In this document: one piece after another, positions 1 through 6,802 of the stretch | Layout of the letters: each line of letters begins with the position of its first letter | Numbering within the stretch: the first letter of the stretch is position 1 | NCBI GenBank assembly: GCA_900768635.1 | Contig: CAAGDP010000195.1 | Location: 1-10,626, forward strand | Reading direction: 5' to 3' | DNA length: 10,626 bases | Origin: Enterobacterales bacterium | GTDB lineage: Bacteria; Pseudomonadota; Gammaproteobacteria; Enterobacterales; Succinivibrionaceae | Made by a program: the position numbers and the translations under genes | Notes under the pieces: model-generated | Seen by the model: the letters and a program-made list of their open reading frames with translations, nothing else | What the model was told of the DNA's origin: nothing | Database searches by the model: none

Positions 1-3
1 TAG

Positions 4-207
4 AGGAGAATTTGTAAGACCTACAAAAGTAGGCTAGATTTGTTGATACTAGAAACCCCCGCATTTATGCGTGGGGAGTATGTCATATTTGAATGTTACT
101 TATTTCAATCAGATGGAACTAATTCAGACAGATCATATTTATCGGTTGCCGGCAACGATATTAAAGATCGGATTATCTTTGTGAAAGATGCTGAGGTAGA
201 ACAGTAA
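4..207 (+). pseudogene. Possible coding tail or fragment of an unknown protein at the left edge
   Basis: An open frame runs from just after an in-frame TAG at 1-3 to a TAA at 205-207, 67 codons. Its second half reads like real protein (FMRGEYVIFECYLF, later DRIIFVKDAEVEQ) with alternating hydrophobic residues typical of beta strands. No start is convincing: ATG at 67 has no Shine-Dalgarno sequence, while TTG at 40 follows AGTAGG at 28-33 with 6-base spacing and would give 55 residues. It may be the 3' remnant of a gene broken by the TAG at the window edge, a small TTG-started protein, or chance. It lies 44 bases upstream of the first secreted-protein gene on the same strand. I recognise no family. 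Confidence 0.3.
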
Positions 208-251
208 CCGTCAGAGGATTTTTATAGTAATTTTTTTAATAGGAGCACAAG

Positions 252-773
252 ATGAAAAGTATTATGAAAAAGCTAGGAAATGGCTTTACTGTAATGGTTT
301 TTACTATATTCGGTATTTTGGCATTTAGTCAGGAGGCTTTGGCCACTGACACTTACCCAAAATGGGTAAAAGCTACTTTTACCTGGAAAATTGTAAAAGT
401 TGGCAAAGACAAAAAAAAACCTGGTTACTATGCAATTAAAATTTTTATGAATCACGAGAATAATAATAAAAACGGCGAAATAATTACAGCTATTTTTGAC
501 AAAACTGTTGAGTTATCATATAGAATACCGAATTGTTCGTCGAAATCTGTTTTTACTTCAACTATTAAAGATAATACAGTTAACAAAGTTGAGATATACC
601 CTGGTCAAAGTTATAAACTGACATATCTTGTTCCATTGAAAAAAATAAAAGAATCTAATAATTGTCCTAACTATTATTTTTATAACATACAAATTGAGTC
701 TATAAACGCTAGAGGTCGTTTTAAAGAAATGGGAGTAAAAGTTAACTATTACTATCAGGTAAGGACTGAATAA
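252..773 (+). CDS. Small secreted protein, paralog 1 of 3 (unknown family)
   Basis: A 173-residue exported protein of unrecognised family. It begins with a typical Sec signal peptide: lysines at 2-7, a hydrophobic core at about 12-25, and cleavage expected after ALA at 29-31. The mature part is about 142 residues, lysine-rich, with alternating polar and hydrophobic stretches, PKW at 36-38, KKPGYY at 55-60 and PGQS at 117-120. That pattern suggests an Ig-like beta-sandwich (inference). Cys95 and Cys138 could form a disulfide; neither is conserved in the two paralogs. The ATG at 252 is well placed, with AGGAG at 241-245 six bases upstream. No clear -35/-10 pair is visible; TATAGT at 223-228 is the best -10. 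The next gene is 640 bases away, so it is probably transcribed alone. Coding is confident; function is unknown. Confidence 0.85.
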   Translation: MKSIMKKLGNGFTVMVFTIFGILAFSQEALATDTYPKWVKATFTWKIVKVGKDKKKPGYYAIKIFMNHENNNKNGEIITAIFDKTVELSYRIPNCSSKSVFTSTIKDNTVNKVEIYPGQSYKLTYLVPLKKIKESNNCPNYYFYNIQIESINARGRFKEMGVKVNYYYQVRTE

Positions 774-860
774 ATAGATACCGTTAGTTGGTATAGAGTA
801 TAAAAGCTCATATTCACTAAATAAATTTATTAAAAATCAGCGCTGAATAGGTGTGTTTTG

Positions 861-897
861 AAATGTGCATGTAGACATTTAGCTAAAAATGTTTTTG
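861..897 (+). terminator. Weak terminator candidate after paralog 1
   Basis: ACATTT at 875-880 pairs with AAATGT at 887-892 over a 6-base loop and is followed by a run of five T (892-896). The same ACATTT arm can instead pair with AAATGT at 861-866, so two mutually exclusive hairpins are possible. The stems are pure A/T apart from one G-C pair, and the site lies about 100 bases after the stop codon. It may be chance in A+T-rich DNA. Confidence 0.22.
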
Positions 898-1349
898 TGT
901 GTCACGAACTTGTTCAGAGCTGTTTTTTATTATTGTGAGTTAATAGATTTTTGATCAAAATTGTATTTTGAATAATTCAATAGGATTGTGTTCAAGATTA
1001 TCAAATATGGATTTATCTTGATATTAAAACACAATAAAAAACTTTTTTTTAGAGTAATGGTTATGAAAAGCAAAATTTAGTTTAAGGATTTTTCATAAAT
1101 ATAGTTTCTAGTAGACAAGATGTCATTTATAGATATCACTAGAGATTCATAAAAACAATCTATATGAATTGTTCATTGTTTATTGGGAATAGTGTTATAT
1201 ATTTGTTTCCCGATTGGAGGTGTTAACGCAGCAGGTATAAATATAATGCTTATAAGATCTTGATATGTCATTGGATGGTGAGTTTTTTTATATTCGATGG
1301 CTAGCCAGTACAATTCATAATGCGCGAATATGAAGAAATGTTATTAATC

Positions 1350-1355
1350 TATAAT
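1350..1355 (+). promoter_or_regulatory. Possible -10 box for paralog 2
   Basis: A perfect TATAAT lies 59 bases before the ATG of paralog 2, which would place transcription start near 1362. No recognisable -35 hexamer sits 16-18 bases upstream. Just downstream, GTAGTT at 1358-1363 and AACTAC at 1377-1382 could form a hairpin at the start of the transcript. TATAAT is frequent in DNA this A+T-rich, so the call is tentative. Confidence 0.3.
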
Positions 1356-1413
1356 TTGTAGTTCAATTTCGAGTAAAACTACACGAGAGTGATTTTATTT
1401 TTATAAGGATAAG

Positions 1414-1941
1414 ATGAAAAGTATTATCAAAAAGTTACGGGAGTTTTTTTGTGTAACTATTTTAACTATATTGGGTATTTTCGCTTTCAGTCAGGATGCT
1501 TTAGCTAATCCGAAATGGATTAAAACTACATATTCTTGGAAAGTTGTAAGAGTTGGCAAACAAAAAAATAAGCCTGGCTATTTTGACCTTATAATTACTA
1601 TGCATCATAAAAATAATAGTAAAAAAGGTGATGTTGTTACGGCTATTTATGATAAAAACATTAATGTTTCATACAAATTAGATCCGGGTAAAGTTGTTAC
1701 TTTTAAGGCGGGGTATAAATTTAGTGATGACTTTGAAATAGTGATACCTCCTGGGGAAACTCGTGATCTAGTTATCACTATTCCAATGAAAATTAAAGGA
1801 AAAGGTGGTTATTACTGGTATTCTTATGATGAGTATAATGATGTAATACAGGATCTAATCAATATAGGTAGAATTTCTGACATAGGTTTAAAAGTTAAAT
1901 ATGACTTTAAGGTAAAAGTAGCCAAAAAGAACAAAAAATAG
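1414..1941 (+). CDS. Small secreted protein, paralog 2 of 3 (unknown family)
   Basis: A 175-residue exported protein, clearly homologous along its length to the genes at 252 and 2634. The signal peptide ends FAFSQDALA at 23-31, nearly identical in all three. The mature domain then opens with PKWIKTTYSWK (33-43) and continues with KPGYF (53-57), NNSKKGDVVTAIYDK (67-81) and PPGET (112-116). The hydrophobic alternation suggests a beta-sandwich like that of its paralogs (inference). The mature chain has no cysteine, unlike paralogs 1 and 3, and ends in a lysine cluster (KKNKK). A tyrosine/tryptophan-rich loop lies at 132-141. The start is supported by AAGGA at 1405-1409, four bases before the ATG, and by alignment with MKS at the start of paralog 1. 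Large free spacers lie on both sides, so it is probably monocistronic. Confidence 0.85.
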   Translation: MKSIIKKLREFFCVTILTILGIFAFSQDALANPKWIKTTYSWKVVRVGKQKNKPGYFDLIITMHHKNNSKKGDVVTAIYDKNINVSYKLDPGKVVTFKAGYKFSDDFEIVIPPGETRDLVITIPMKIKGKGGYYWYSYDEYNDVIQDLINIGRISDIGLKVKYDFKVKVAKKNKK

Positions 1942-2633
1942 ATTCTGCCGTTTTTCCAAATATATACATAGCTATTATTTCTTTATAAAGTAAGTGGGAA
2001 GAAAGTTTTTTTCCTATGCTACAAATACCTAGATAAACATGTTGAGATTTCTTGTGTTTGTTAAAAGATATATTTTGTCAGTTGTATAGATCCTTACCTA
2101 ATGATATTTAGAAAAATTCAATGATATTTCAGCTAAGGATATCAAAGCCATCTTAACGTTTAATTGGACTAAGAAACAATTTTCCAAGAAGAAGGTGAGA
2201 GTAGTGACTTGAGCAGTTTGCAAATTTTGAGTGTTCTTGATCGGTACTGTATTTTGCCGTTGGGGTAATAAAATTATCATCGATAGATACAAATTTACTG
2301 AGTATTGCAATTAGAGGAAAAATTGTTCAAAAAAGCATCTTGAAGGTTTGGTATGAGAGATCGAGTGTATTCAGGTGTGTTTCTCAATTATCTGAGCATA
2401 TTGTAGAACTCATAAGTATCTTCAGATTAGGTATAATGATTTGAGCTGGATTGTTTCTTCTTTAATTATATTGAACAGAAATTTAAAACTATTGATGCAT
2501 CTTTGATACGAATGTCGTTTAGTTCAATCAAATGCTACTCTCCGGACAAATTTGTATTGAATAGTTGAGGAATACGTGTGATGAGAAAATCGGTTTGTGT
2601 CATGAATTTAAAAAGTTTTTTAAGGAGAGAATG
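1942..2633. other. A+T-rich intergenic region, possibly with decayed coding DNA
   Basis: This spacer of about 690 bases between paralogs 2 and 3 has no intact gene I can support. One plus-strand frame at 2099-2312 reads as protein-like pieces broken by two stop codons, ending in NKIIIDRYKFTEYCN; it could be a remnant or chance. A purine-rich arm pairs with a pyrimidine-rich arm at about 1997-2013, but no T-run follows to make a clear terminator. CTTTATAAAG at 1981-1990 is a perfect palindrome. A TATAAT box at 2432-2437 lacks a -35 partner. No promoter for paralog 3 is obvious. Confidence 0.45.
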
Positions 2634-3143
2634 ATGAAAATCACTATGAAAAGGCTACGTGTATTTTTTTCTGTAATGATTTTAACTGTGTTTGGTTTTT
2701 TTGCTTTCAGTCAGGATGCTTTAGCCAAACCGGATTGGATCAAAACTACTTACAAATGGAAGTTTGTAAAAGTTGGCAAAGATAAACAAAAACCAGGCTA
2801 CTATGCATTTCAAATTTTAATGACCCATAAGAATAATAGTAAGACAGGTGATATTGTTACTTGTATTCGGGATAAAAAAATGAAGATCCATTACCAGGTG
2901 AGAGAGTCTAAATTTTCATCAGACAAGAAATTTAAAAAATCTAACAAAGTAGAGATACACCCTGGTCAGAGTGTTACCCTTAAGCTCATTGTTCCTATTA
3001 AAGATAAGCCAAAAAATGATGAAATGAGTTATTGGGCATATAACGATGAAATCGAAGACCTAATACATGGAAATAATAAAAAGTCAACATATTTAAGAGT
3101 TAGCTATGACTTTCAGGTAGATACAAAGAGGGTTATTGAATAG
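2634..3143 (+). CDS. Small secreted protein, paralog 3 of 3 (unknown family)
   Basis: A 169-residue exported protein homologous to the genes at 252 and 1414. The frame stays open upstream to a TTG at 2565, but the start is best set at ATG 2634: AAGGAG at 2622-2627 sits six bases before it, and from there the signal peptide aligns residue for residue with the paralogs, ending FAFSQDALA at 23-31. ATG 2631 is the only close alternative, at a spacing of three bases. The mature domain carries WIKTTYKWK (35-43), KPGYY (53-57), NNSKTGDIVT (67-76), NKVEIHPGQS (104-113) and a C-terminal SYDFQV. It has one mature cysteine (77). The body resembles paralog 1 in the GKDK and VEI-PGQS segments and paralog 2 in the N-terminal segment. 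Probably a secreted beta-sandwich; role unknown. Confidence 0.85.
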   Translation: MKITMKRLRVFFSVMILTVFGFFAFSQDALAKPDWIKTTYKWKFVKVGKDKQKPGYYAFQILMTHKNNSKTGDIVTCIRDKKMKIHYQVRESKFSSDKKFKKSNKVEIHPGQSVTLKLIVPIKDKPKNDEMSYWAYNDEIEDLIHGNNKKSTYLRVSYDFQVDTKRVIE

Positions 3144-3417
3144 ACTCTTGTTGATATGTAAAAAATTTGCTTATAGGCGTACCATATTGTTACGTTGATA
3201 AGTCAATGCAAGTTGCAGAATGCTGCTACTGATTGGTACTTTGGAATGCCATCAAGGAAGATGTCATTCTTTGTCTCTTTATCGTAACGGCAAATTCATA
3301 AAGCTTGATAGAAAAGATACTTTGTTATTGTGATCCTAAAAATTCAAGGCAAGATATAAAGTATCTAATTAGAAACATAATAATTTTATAACCATAACCA
3401 GATTAAAGGAGCACATA

Positions 3418-4134
3418 ATGCAAAAATTCCTACTTTCTTTCTTTTTATTTTTCTCTTCTTTTTGTTTAAGTCCTTTTGCCTCTGCTTTGCCTCAGGAACA
3501 TGATGCATGGCATGAGAGTAATAATGACTATCGCACAATGTATGACCGTTATGAAATCGCAATGCAAAGAGCGTATGATGCATTATCTGAAGATGCGTAT
3601 AAGAAATTAGAACAGGATAATGATGCTGTAATTGATGCAAGTGCAAAAAATGCCTCTGATAAGGATGCTGCTCTTGCTTGTGCTCAGGCTATGGCAGAAC
3701 GAGTTCTAGTCGTTGAAGAAATGGTTAGTAAAGTGTCACAGGATCAACTTGAAGGTACTCCAAATCCTCTTGAAGGATTTTATCGTTTAAATGGACGCCA
3801 GGGAGATGATGGTTATCTGACCATTAGCAGAGATGGAAATGGTGGTTTCTGTCTGGAGATTGGAGTATGGCAGAAAGACGCACCTCAAAGTTTCGGTTGG
3901 ACTCAGGCTCAGTCTACTACACTGGGTGAAAACTTTAGTACTACTACTGTATATCAGCCACAAACAGCCGATGAAATTAGTGCAAAAGATGTTCAATTGC
4001 AGATCACTGTTAAGGACGGTAAAGCTGTAATTACAACTACAGAAGCATTCAGAAAAGGCGGATATGTTTGGTTTAGTAAGGGAGAAGAAGATACTATTAA
4101 GAACATTCTTCTTGATGGAACATATCAACGATAA
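3418..4134 (+). CDS. Secreted protein with helical N-terminal and beta-rich C-terminal halves
   Basis: A 238-residue exported protein of unrecognised family. A phenylalanine-rich signal peptide occupies residues 1-23 (cleavage expected after ASA). Residues 30-110 are acidic and look helical (YEIAMQRAYDALSEDAYKKL; alanine-rich around 74-96). Residues 117-238 are beta-rich with many threonines, and are bracketed by two similar motifs, EGFYRLN at 119-125 and DGTYQR at 233-238, as if the first and last strands of a barrel pair. Two mature cysteines (88 and 145) could pair. AAGGAG at 3406-3411 lies six bases before the ATG, and its sequence context resembles that of the gene at 252 (AGGAGCACA). 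It is not homologous to the three paralogs upstream and has more balanced codon use. The 274 bases before it hold nothing recognisable. A calycin-like or inhibitor-like role is only a guess. Confidence 0.8.
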   Translation: MQKFLLSFFLFFSSFCLSPFASALPQEHDAWHESNNDYRTMYDRYEIAMQRAYDALSEDAYKKLEQDNDAVIDASAKNASDKDAALACAQAMAERVLVVEEMVSKVSQDQLEGTPNPLEGFYRLNGRQGDDGYLTISRDGNGGFCLEIGVWQKDAPQSFGWTQAQSTTLGENFSTTTVYQPQTADEISAKDVQLQITVKDGKAVITTTEAFRKGGYVWFSKGEEDTIKNILLDGTYQR

Positions 4135-4177
4135 GTTTCTGTGACACTGTTAAATCACTATATCTATAAACTTTTTT
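4133..4177 (+). terminator. Candidate terminator at the stop of the secreted-protein gene
   Basis: AAGTTT at 4133-4138, overlapping the stop codon, can pair with AAACTT at 4168-4173, and GTGA/TCAC can pair inside. A run of six T (4172-4177) follows. The enclosed loop is large, so this is weaker than the hairpin at 4229. Confidence 0.3.
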
Positions 4178-4228
4178 GGTAGCTATGGATAATTATTAGT
4201 GGCTAGATAAGTTTGTTAATAATTTTTA

Positions 4229-4279
4229 AGGCTTCTGATCATAACCTTTTCTGAGTTAATGACGAAGCCTATTGTTTTT
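4229..4279 (+). terminator. Long imperfect hairpin followed by T-run
   Basis: AGGCTTC at 4229-4235 pairs perfectly with GAAGCCT at 4264-4270. Inside, TCATAAC and GTTAATGA pair with one bulge. Five T follow at 4275-4279. It lies 95 bases after the stop at 4134 and probably ends that transcript. A structured 3' UTR element is an alternative. Confidence 0.42.
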
Positions 4280-4399
4280 CAGCAAGATATAATTCGCTTC
4301 CTGCAAATTTTCAACTTACAGTATGCTTCAGGCTTAATCTCCTGTCATATTTTCTTGCATCCTTCTTTTCATAATTTCTTCTATTGTATTGATTGCTAA

Positions 4400-4593
4400 T
4401 CACGACCTATTTTTTTTTCGTTCAAATTTGCAGAAGAGTGCTTCGTAGCAGGGATGGCAATCACCTGGATTCTTAGTAAAGAACAGATATTTGTTGTTCA
4501 GTGGGATTGTCATATCATATCAGATATATCAAGGTTAACTCCAAGTGAATACTCAGGATATCCATTCAGACATTGCAATCCTTTTTGGCAATA
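4400..4593 (-). pseudogene. Possible decayed coding remnant on the reverse strand
   Basis: Two reverse-strand frames join end to end. The first, 4593 down to 4510, reads 27 codons including LQCLNGYPEYSLGVNLDISD. The second runs from an ATG at 4513 to a TGA at 4400: 37 residues including NKYLFFTKNPGDCHPCYEAL. The stop of the first and the ATG of the second overlap as ATGA. Both look protein-like, and the second has a CxxC motif, but neither has a good ribosome binding site and upstream frames are full of stops. Possible readings are a frameshifted remnant, a tiny gene, or chance. The rest of 4280-4740 holds nothing else I recognise. Confidence 0.25.
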
Positions 4594-4745
4594 TCAATGA
4601 AGCAAGAACGCTTAGGTATATGGTTTTGTTGCAATAGAGTCCCTTAGTATAGATAGCTAATTTTTATGTTGCTAGTGATTATCAAAGTTATGGGCAGGAG
4701 TTATCATTGGTGAGAGAAAATGCAAAGGAAGAAAAACACAGAAAT

Positions 4746-4775
4746 AAAAAACCGGAAGAAATAAGTTCTTCCGGT
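4746..4775 (-). terminator. Rho-independent terminator of the purT-lemA operon
   Basis: A perfect 10-base-pair stem (4751-4760 with 4766-4775, ACCGGAAGAA and its complement) has a 5-base loop. On the minus strand it is followed by at least five T (complement of 4746-4750). It lies 32 bases after the lemA stop codon. Confidence 0.88.
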
Positions 4776-4807
4776 GTTAGTAAAGACTATTACTAATAGT
4801 AGATCTA

Positions 4808-5431
4808 TTAGAGCTGGATCTTTGGTGCTTTGTTTAATTCTTCTTTCTGAGCATCTGAATAATAACCATAAGTAGGGAATTTCAGAGGCAGAACAATTGC
4901 CACCGCACAGGATGGTATGGAGCTACGCTTAGTTTCGTAATCCTGAACTGTCTGATTGTAATGAGAACGGGTAAAGTTAATTTTATTCTCAATGGTGGTG
5001 ATATTTTCCATCAGATCTCTGATAGCTGCTACTGCCTTAAGTTCAGGATATCTTTCCACTACAGCTCTCAGGCTACCTAGGCCTGTTTGAAGAATGGTGC
5101 TTTTGGCAGCCAAATCATCAAACATTTTCTGATCTACCGGAGCGCCGGCACGATTGGCATCATTAATGCGATTTAATGAGGATAAAGCTTCGTTTCGAGC
5201 TTTAATAACTTCAGTCAGAGTTTCCTGTTCATAACTCATCGCACCTTTAACGGCATCCACCAGTTGCGGAATCATATCAAGACGCTGTCTCAGCTGTACG
5301 TCAATATCTGCCAGAGATTTTTTCACAGCTTCTCTGAATTCCACAAGTCCATTATACAGAACAATAAAAATAACCAGAATAAGCAGAAACAGACCTGCTA
5401 AAATTCCAAGCACAGTTAAAGCTGCGGTCAT
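4808..5431 (-). CDS. lemA: LemA family membrane-anchored protein
   Basis: A 207-residue LemA-family protein. One N-terminal membrane helix (about residues 5-27) anchors a helical-bundle domain, expected outside the cytoplasmic membrane by family precedent. The family core is plain: IDVQLRQRLDMIPQLVDAVK at 43-62, TLTEVIKAR at 71-79, LRAVVERYPELKA at 121-133, ENKINFTRSHYN at 148-159 and the short C-terminal tail FPTYGYY. The length is normal for the family. The biochemical function of LemA proteins is not established. It is the second gene after purT, with a 30-base gap and AGGAGA at 5440-5445 eight bases before its ATG, so it is probably cotranscribed. LemA genes are often next to a TPM-domain or protease gene; none is present here, and a terminator follows directly. 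Confidence 0.9.
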   Translation of the reverse strand: MTAALTVLGILAGLFLLILVIFIVLYNGLVEFREAVKKSLADIDVQLRQRLDMIPQLVDAVKGAMSYEQETLTEVIKARNEALSSLNRINDANRAGAPVDQKMFDDLAAKSTILQTGLGSLRAVVERYPELKAVAAIRDLMENITTIENKINFTRSHYNQTVQDYETKRSSIPSCAVAIVLPLKFPTYGYYSDAQKEELNKAPKIQL

Positions 5432-5461
5432 AGAAATAATCTCCTAAATATAACAAACAGA

Positions 5462-6643
5462 TTAATTGTAGTGTACAGTAACCTTTGAGGCAATTTCTTT
5501 AGCTTTGGATACAGCATTCTCCACGGTGTCAGCGGTTGCTAGAGCAACTCCCAGGCGGCGTCGGCCATTGATGGATGGTTTTCCAAAAATACGAACCTGG
5601 CAGTTTTGTGCACAGGCACAGGCTTCCGTAAGTCCGCTGTAGGTAATATTTTCGGAAGTTCCATTCCCCAGAATTACTGCTGATGCGCTTGGACCGTACT
5701 GCTGGATTTTTCCTATTGGCAATCCTAGTATTGCGCGAACATGAAGTGCAAATTCTGACAAGTTCTGGGAAATAAGAGTTACAAGTCCGGTGTCATGTGG
5801 TCGAGGTGATACTTCAGAGAAAATCACTTCATTATCCTTAACAAATAATTCAACTCCAAAAATTCCATAGCCCCCCAGAGCTTTAACTACTTTTTCAGCC
5901 ATGTCCTGTGCTTTTTTCTTTACATCTGCAGGCATTACTCTCGGTTGCCAGGATTCCCGGTAGTCTCCATCCACCTGCCGATGTCCGATAGGTTCGCAGA
6001 AATGAACACCATCGCAGGCATTAACAGTGAGCTGGGTTATTTCGTAGTCAAATTTCAGAAACTCTTCAATAATAACCTTGTTTTTCTTACCTCTGCCTTC
6101 TTCGTGGGCGTAATTCCAGGCAGAGATTATTTCATCTTCGTTTTTGACAACGGACTGACCTTTTCCGGAAGAACTCATTACCGGCTTAACTACACAAGGA
6201 AGACCTATGGTTTTTACACCAGCGATAAACTCTTCTTGAGAGTCGGCAAAAACATAACGGGAGGTTTTAAGTCCCAGTGTTTCAGCGCTCAGGGTCCGGA
6301 TCTTTTCCCGATCCATGGTTATAAGAGTAGCATTGCTGCAAGGAACAATATGCATTCCCCGGGCTTCAAGTTTTACCAGAGTATTTGTGGCAATAGCTTC
6401 TATTTCAGGGATAACATAGTCAGGATTTAATTCAGTGAGCAGTTTCTCCAGTTCATTGTCATCCAACATGTTAATAGTATAGGAACGATGGGCAACCTGC
6501 ATGGCTGGAGCATTGTCGTAGCGATCAACTGCTATTACTTCAACGCCAAGACGCTGCAATTCAATGGCAATTTCCTTTCCCAGTTCACCGGAACCAAGTA
6601 AAACTGCTCGGGTGGCTTTTGTACAGAATGGTGTACCTAACAT
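5462..6643 (-). CDS. purT: Formate-dependent phosphoribosylglycinamide formyltransferase (GAR transformylase 2)
   Basis: PurT makes formyl-GAR from GAR, formate and ATP in purine synthesis, the folate-independent alternative to PurN. The 393-residue product matches the full length of E. coli PurT, with strong similarity throughout. Visible are the glycine-rich N-terminal motif LLGSGELGKE (15-24), EVIAVDRYDNAPAMQVAHRS (35-54), the ATP-grasp loop VVKPVMSSSGKGQS (151-164), HRQVDGDYRESWQP (221-234), and the metal-binding region with Glu265 and Glu277 in FGVELF and SEVSPRPHDTG. ATG 6643 has AGAGGA at 6648-6653, four bases upstream. A near-consensus promoter lies about 170 bases upstream. The C-terminal stretch ACACAQNC (341-348) has more cysteines than the E. 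coli protein. No clear PurR operator is visible near the promoter. Confidence 0.97.
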   Translation of the reverse strand: MLGTPFCTKATRAVLLGSGELGKEIAIELQRLGVEVIAVDRYDNAPAMQVAHRSYTINMLDDNELEKLLTELNPDYVIPEIEAIATNTLVKLEARGMHIVPCSNATLITMDREKIRTLSAETLGLKTSRYVFADSQEEFIAGVKTIGLPCVVKPVMSSSGKGQSVVKNEDEIISAWNYAHEEGRGKKNKVIIEEFLKFDYEITQLTVNACDGVHFCEPIGHRQVDGDYRESWQPRVMPADVKKKAQDMAEKVVKALGGYGIFGVELFVKDNEVIFSEVSPRPHDTGLVTLISQNLSEFALHVRAILGLPIGKIQQYGPSASAVILGNGTSENITYSGLTEACACAQNCQVRIFGKPSINGRRRLGVALATADTVENAVSKAKEIASKVTVHYN

Positions 6644-6779
6644 ATATTCCTCTGAATGTATAATTTTGGTTATAAAGCCGGTTTTGCAAATCTGATCCTT
6701 CTAAAAAAAGACTGCTACTTACGCTGTTTTCAGGTCAGAGAAGGGGAAATCAGATACGTATTTCGGGCTCTGTCTTATG

Positions 6780-6802
6780 GCTGTGCATAACCTTAACACA
6801 GC
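6780..6802 (-). promoter_or_regulatory. Hairpin in the purT leader with an alternative pairing
   Basis: Within the leader of about 170 bases, GCTGTG and CACAGC (6780-6785, 6797-6802) form a 6-bp stem. An overlapping alternative pairs TTATG at 6775-6779 with CATAA at 6786-6790 and uses the first arm as its loop, so the two are mutually exclusive. No known riboswitch class is recognisable. Confidence 0.25.

Larger units (their letters stand above)
774..1413. other. A+T-rich intergenic region without a convincing gene
   Basis: This 640-base spacer between paralogs 1 and 2 contains no start-plus-ribosome-binding-site open frame that I trust. It holds a perfect 10-base palindrome at 837-846 and three alternating arms of AAATGT/ACATTT at 861-892. 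A reverse-strand open stretch of 55 codons spans 1176-1340; its C-terminal end looks hydrophobic, but it has no good start. Near the right end are a TATAAT box and a small inverted repeat (1358-1363 with 1377-1382) just upstream of paralog 2. I see no transposase or repeat-family signature. Confidence 0.5.

Noticed and set aside
18..34. CCTAC-AAAA-GTAGG hairpin resembling the stem of a Cas12a repeat
   Set aside because: Single copy, the flanking bases do not match the conserved repeat end, and no cas gene or array is in the window.
56..76. GC-rich inverted repeat resembling a type I-E CRISPR repeat
   Set aside because: Only one copy is present, no second repeat occurs about 61 bases downstream, and it sits inside an open reading frame.
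2098..2310. 70-codon reverse-strand open frame
   Set aside because: No ribosome binding site, and the composition is not protein-like; expected by chance in A+T-rich DNA.
3386..3646. 86-codon reverse frame overlapping the start of the gene at 3418
   Set aside because: It is antisense to a well-supported secreted-protein gene, and its basic and histidine-rich reading is an artefact of the signal peptide and coding strand.
774..4740. Insertion sequence or prophage remnants in the A+T-rich spacers
   Set aside because: No transposase or integrase motif, terminal inverted repeat pair or target-site duplication could be found by eye.
5945..6430. 161-codon plus-strand frame inside purT
   Set aside because: It is the antisense shadow of a conserved full-length purT gene.
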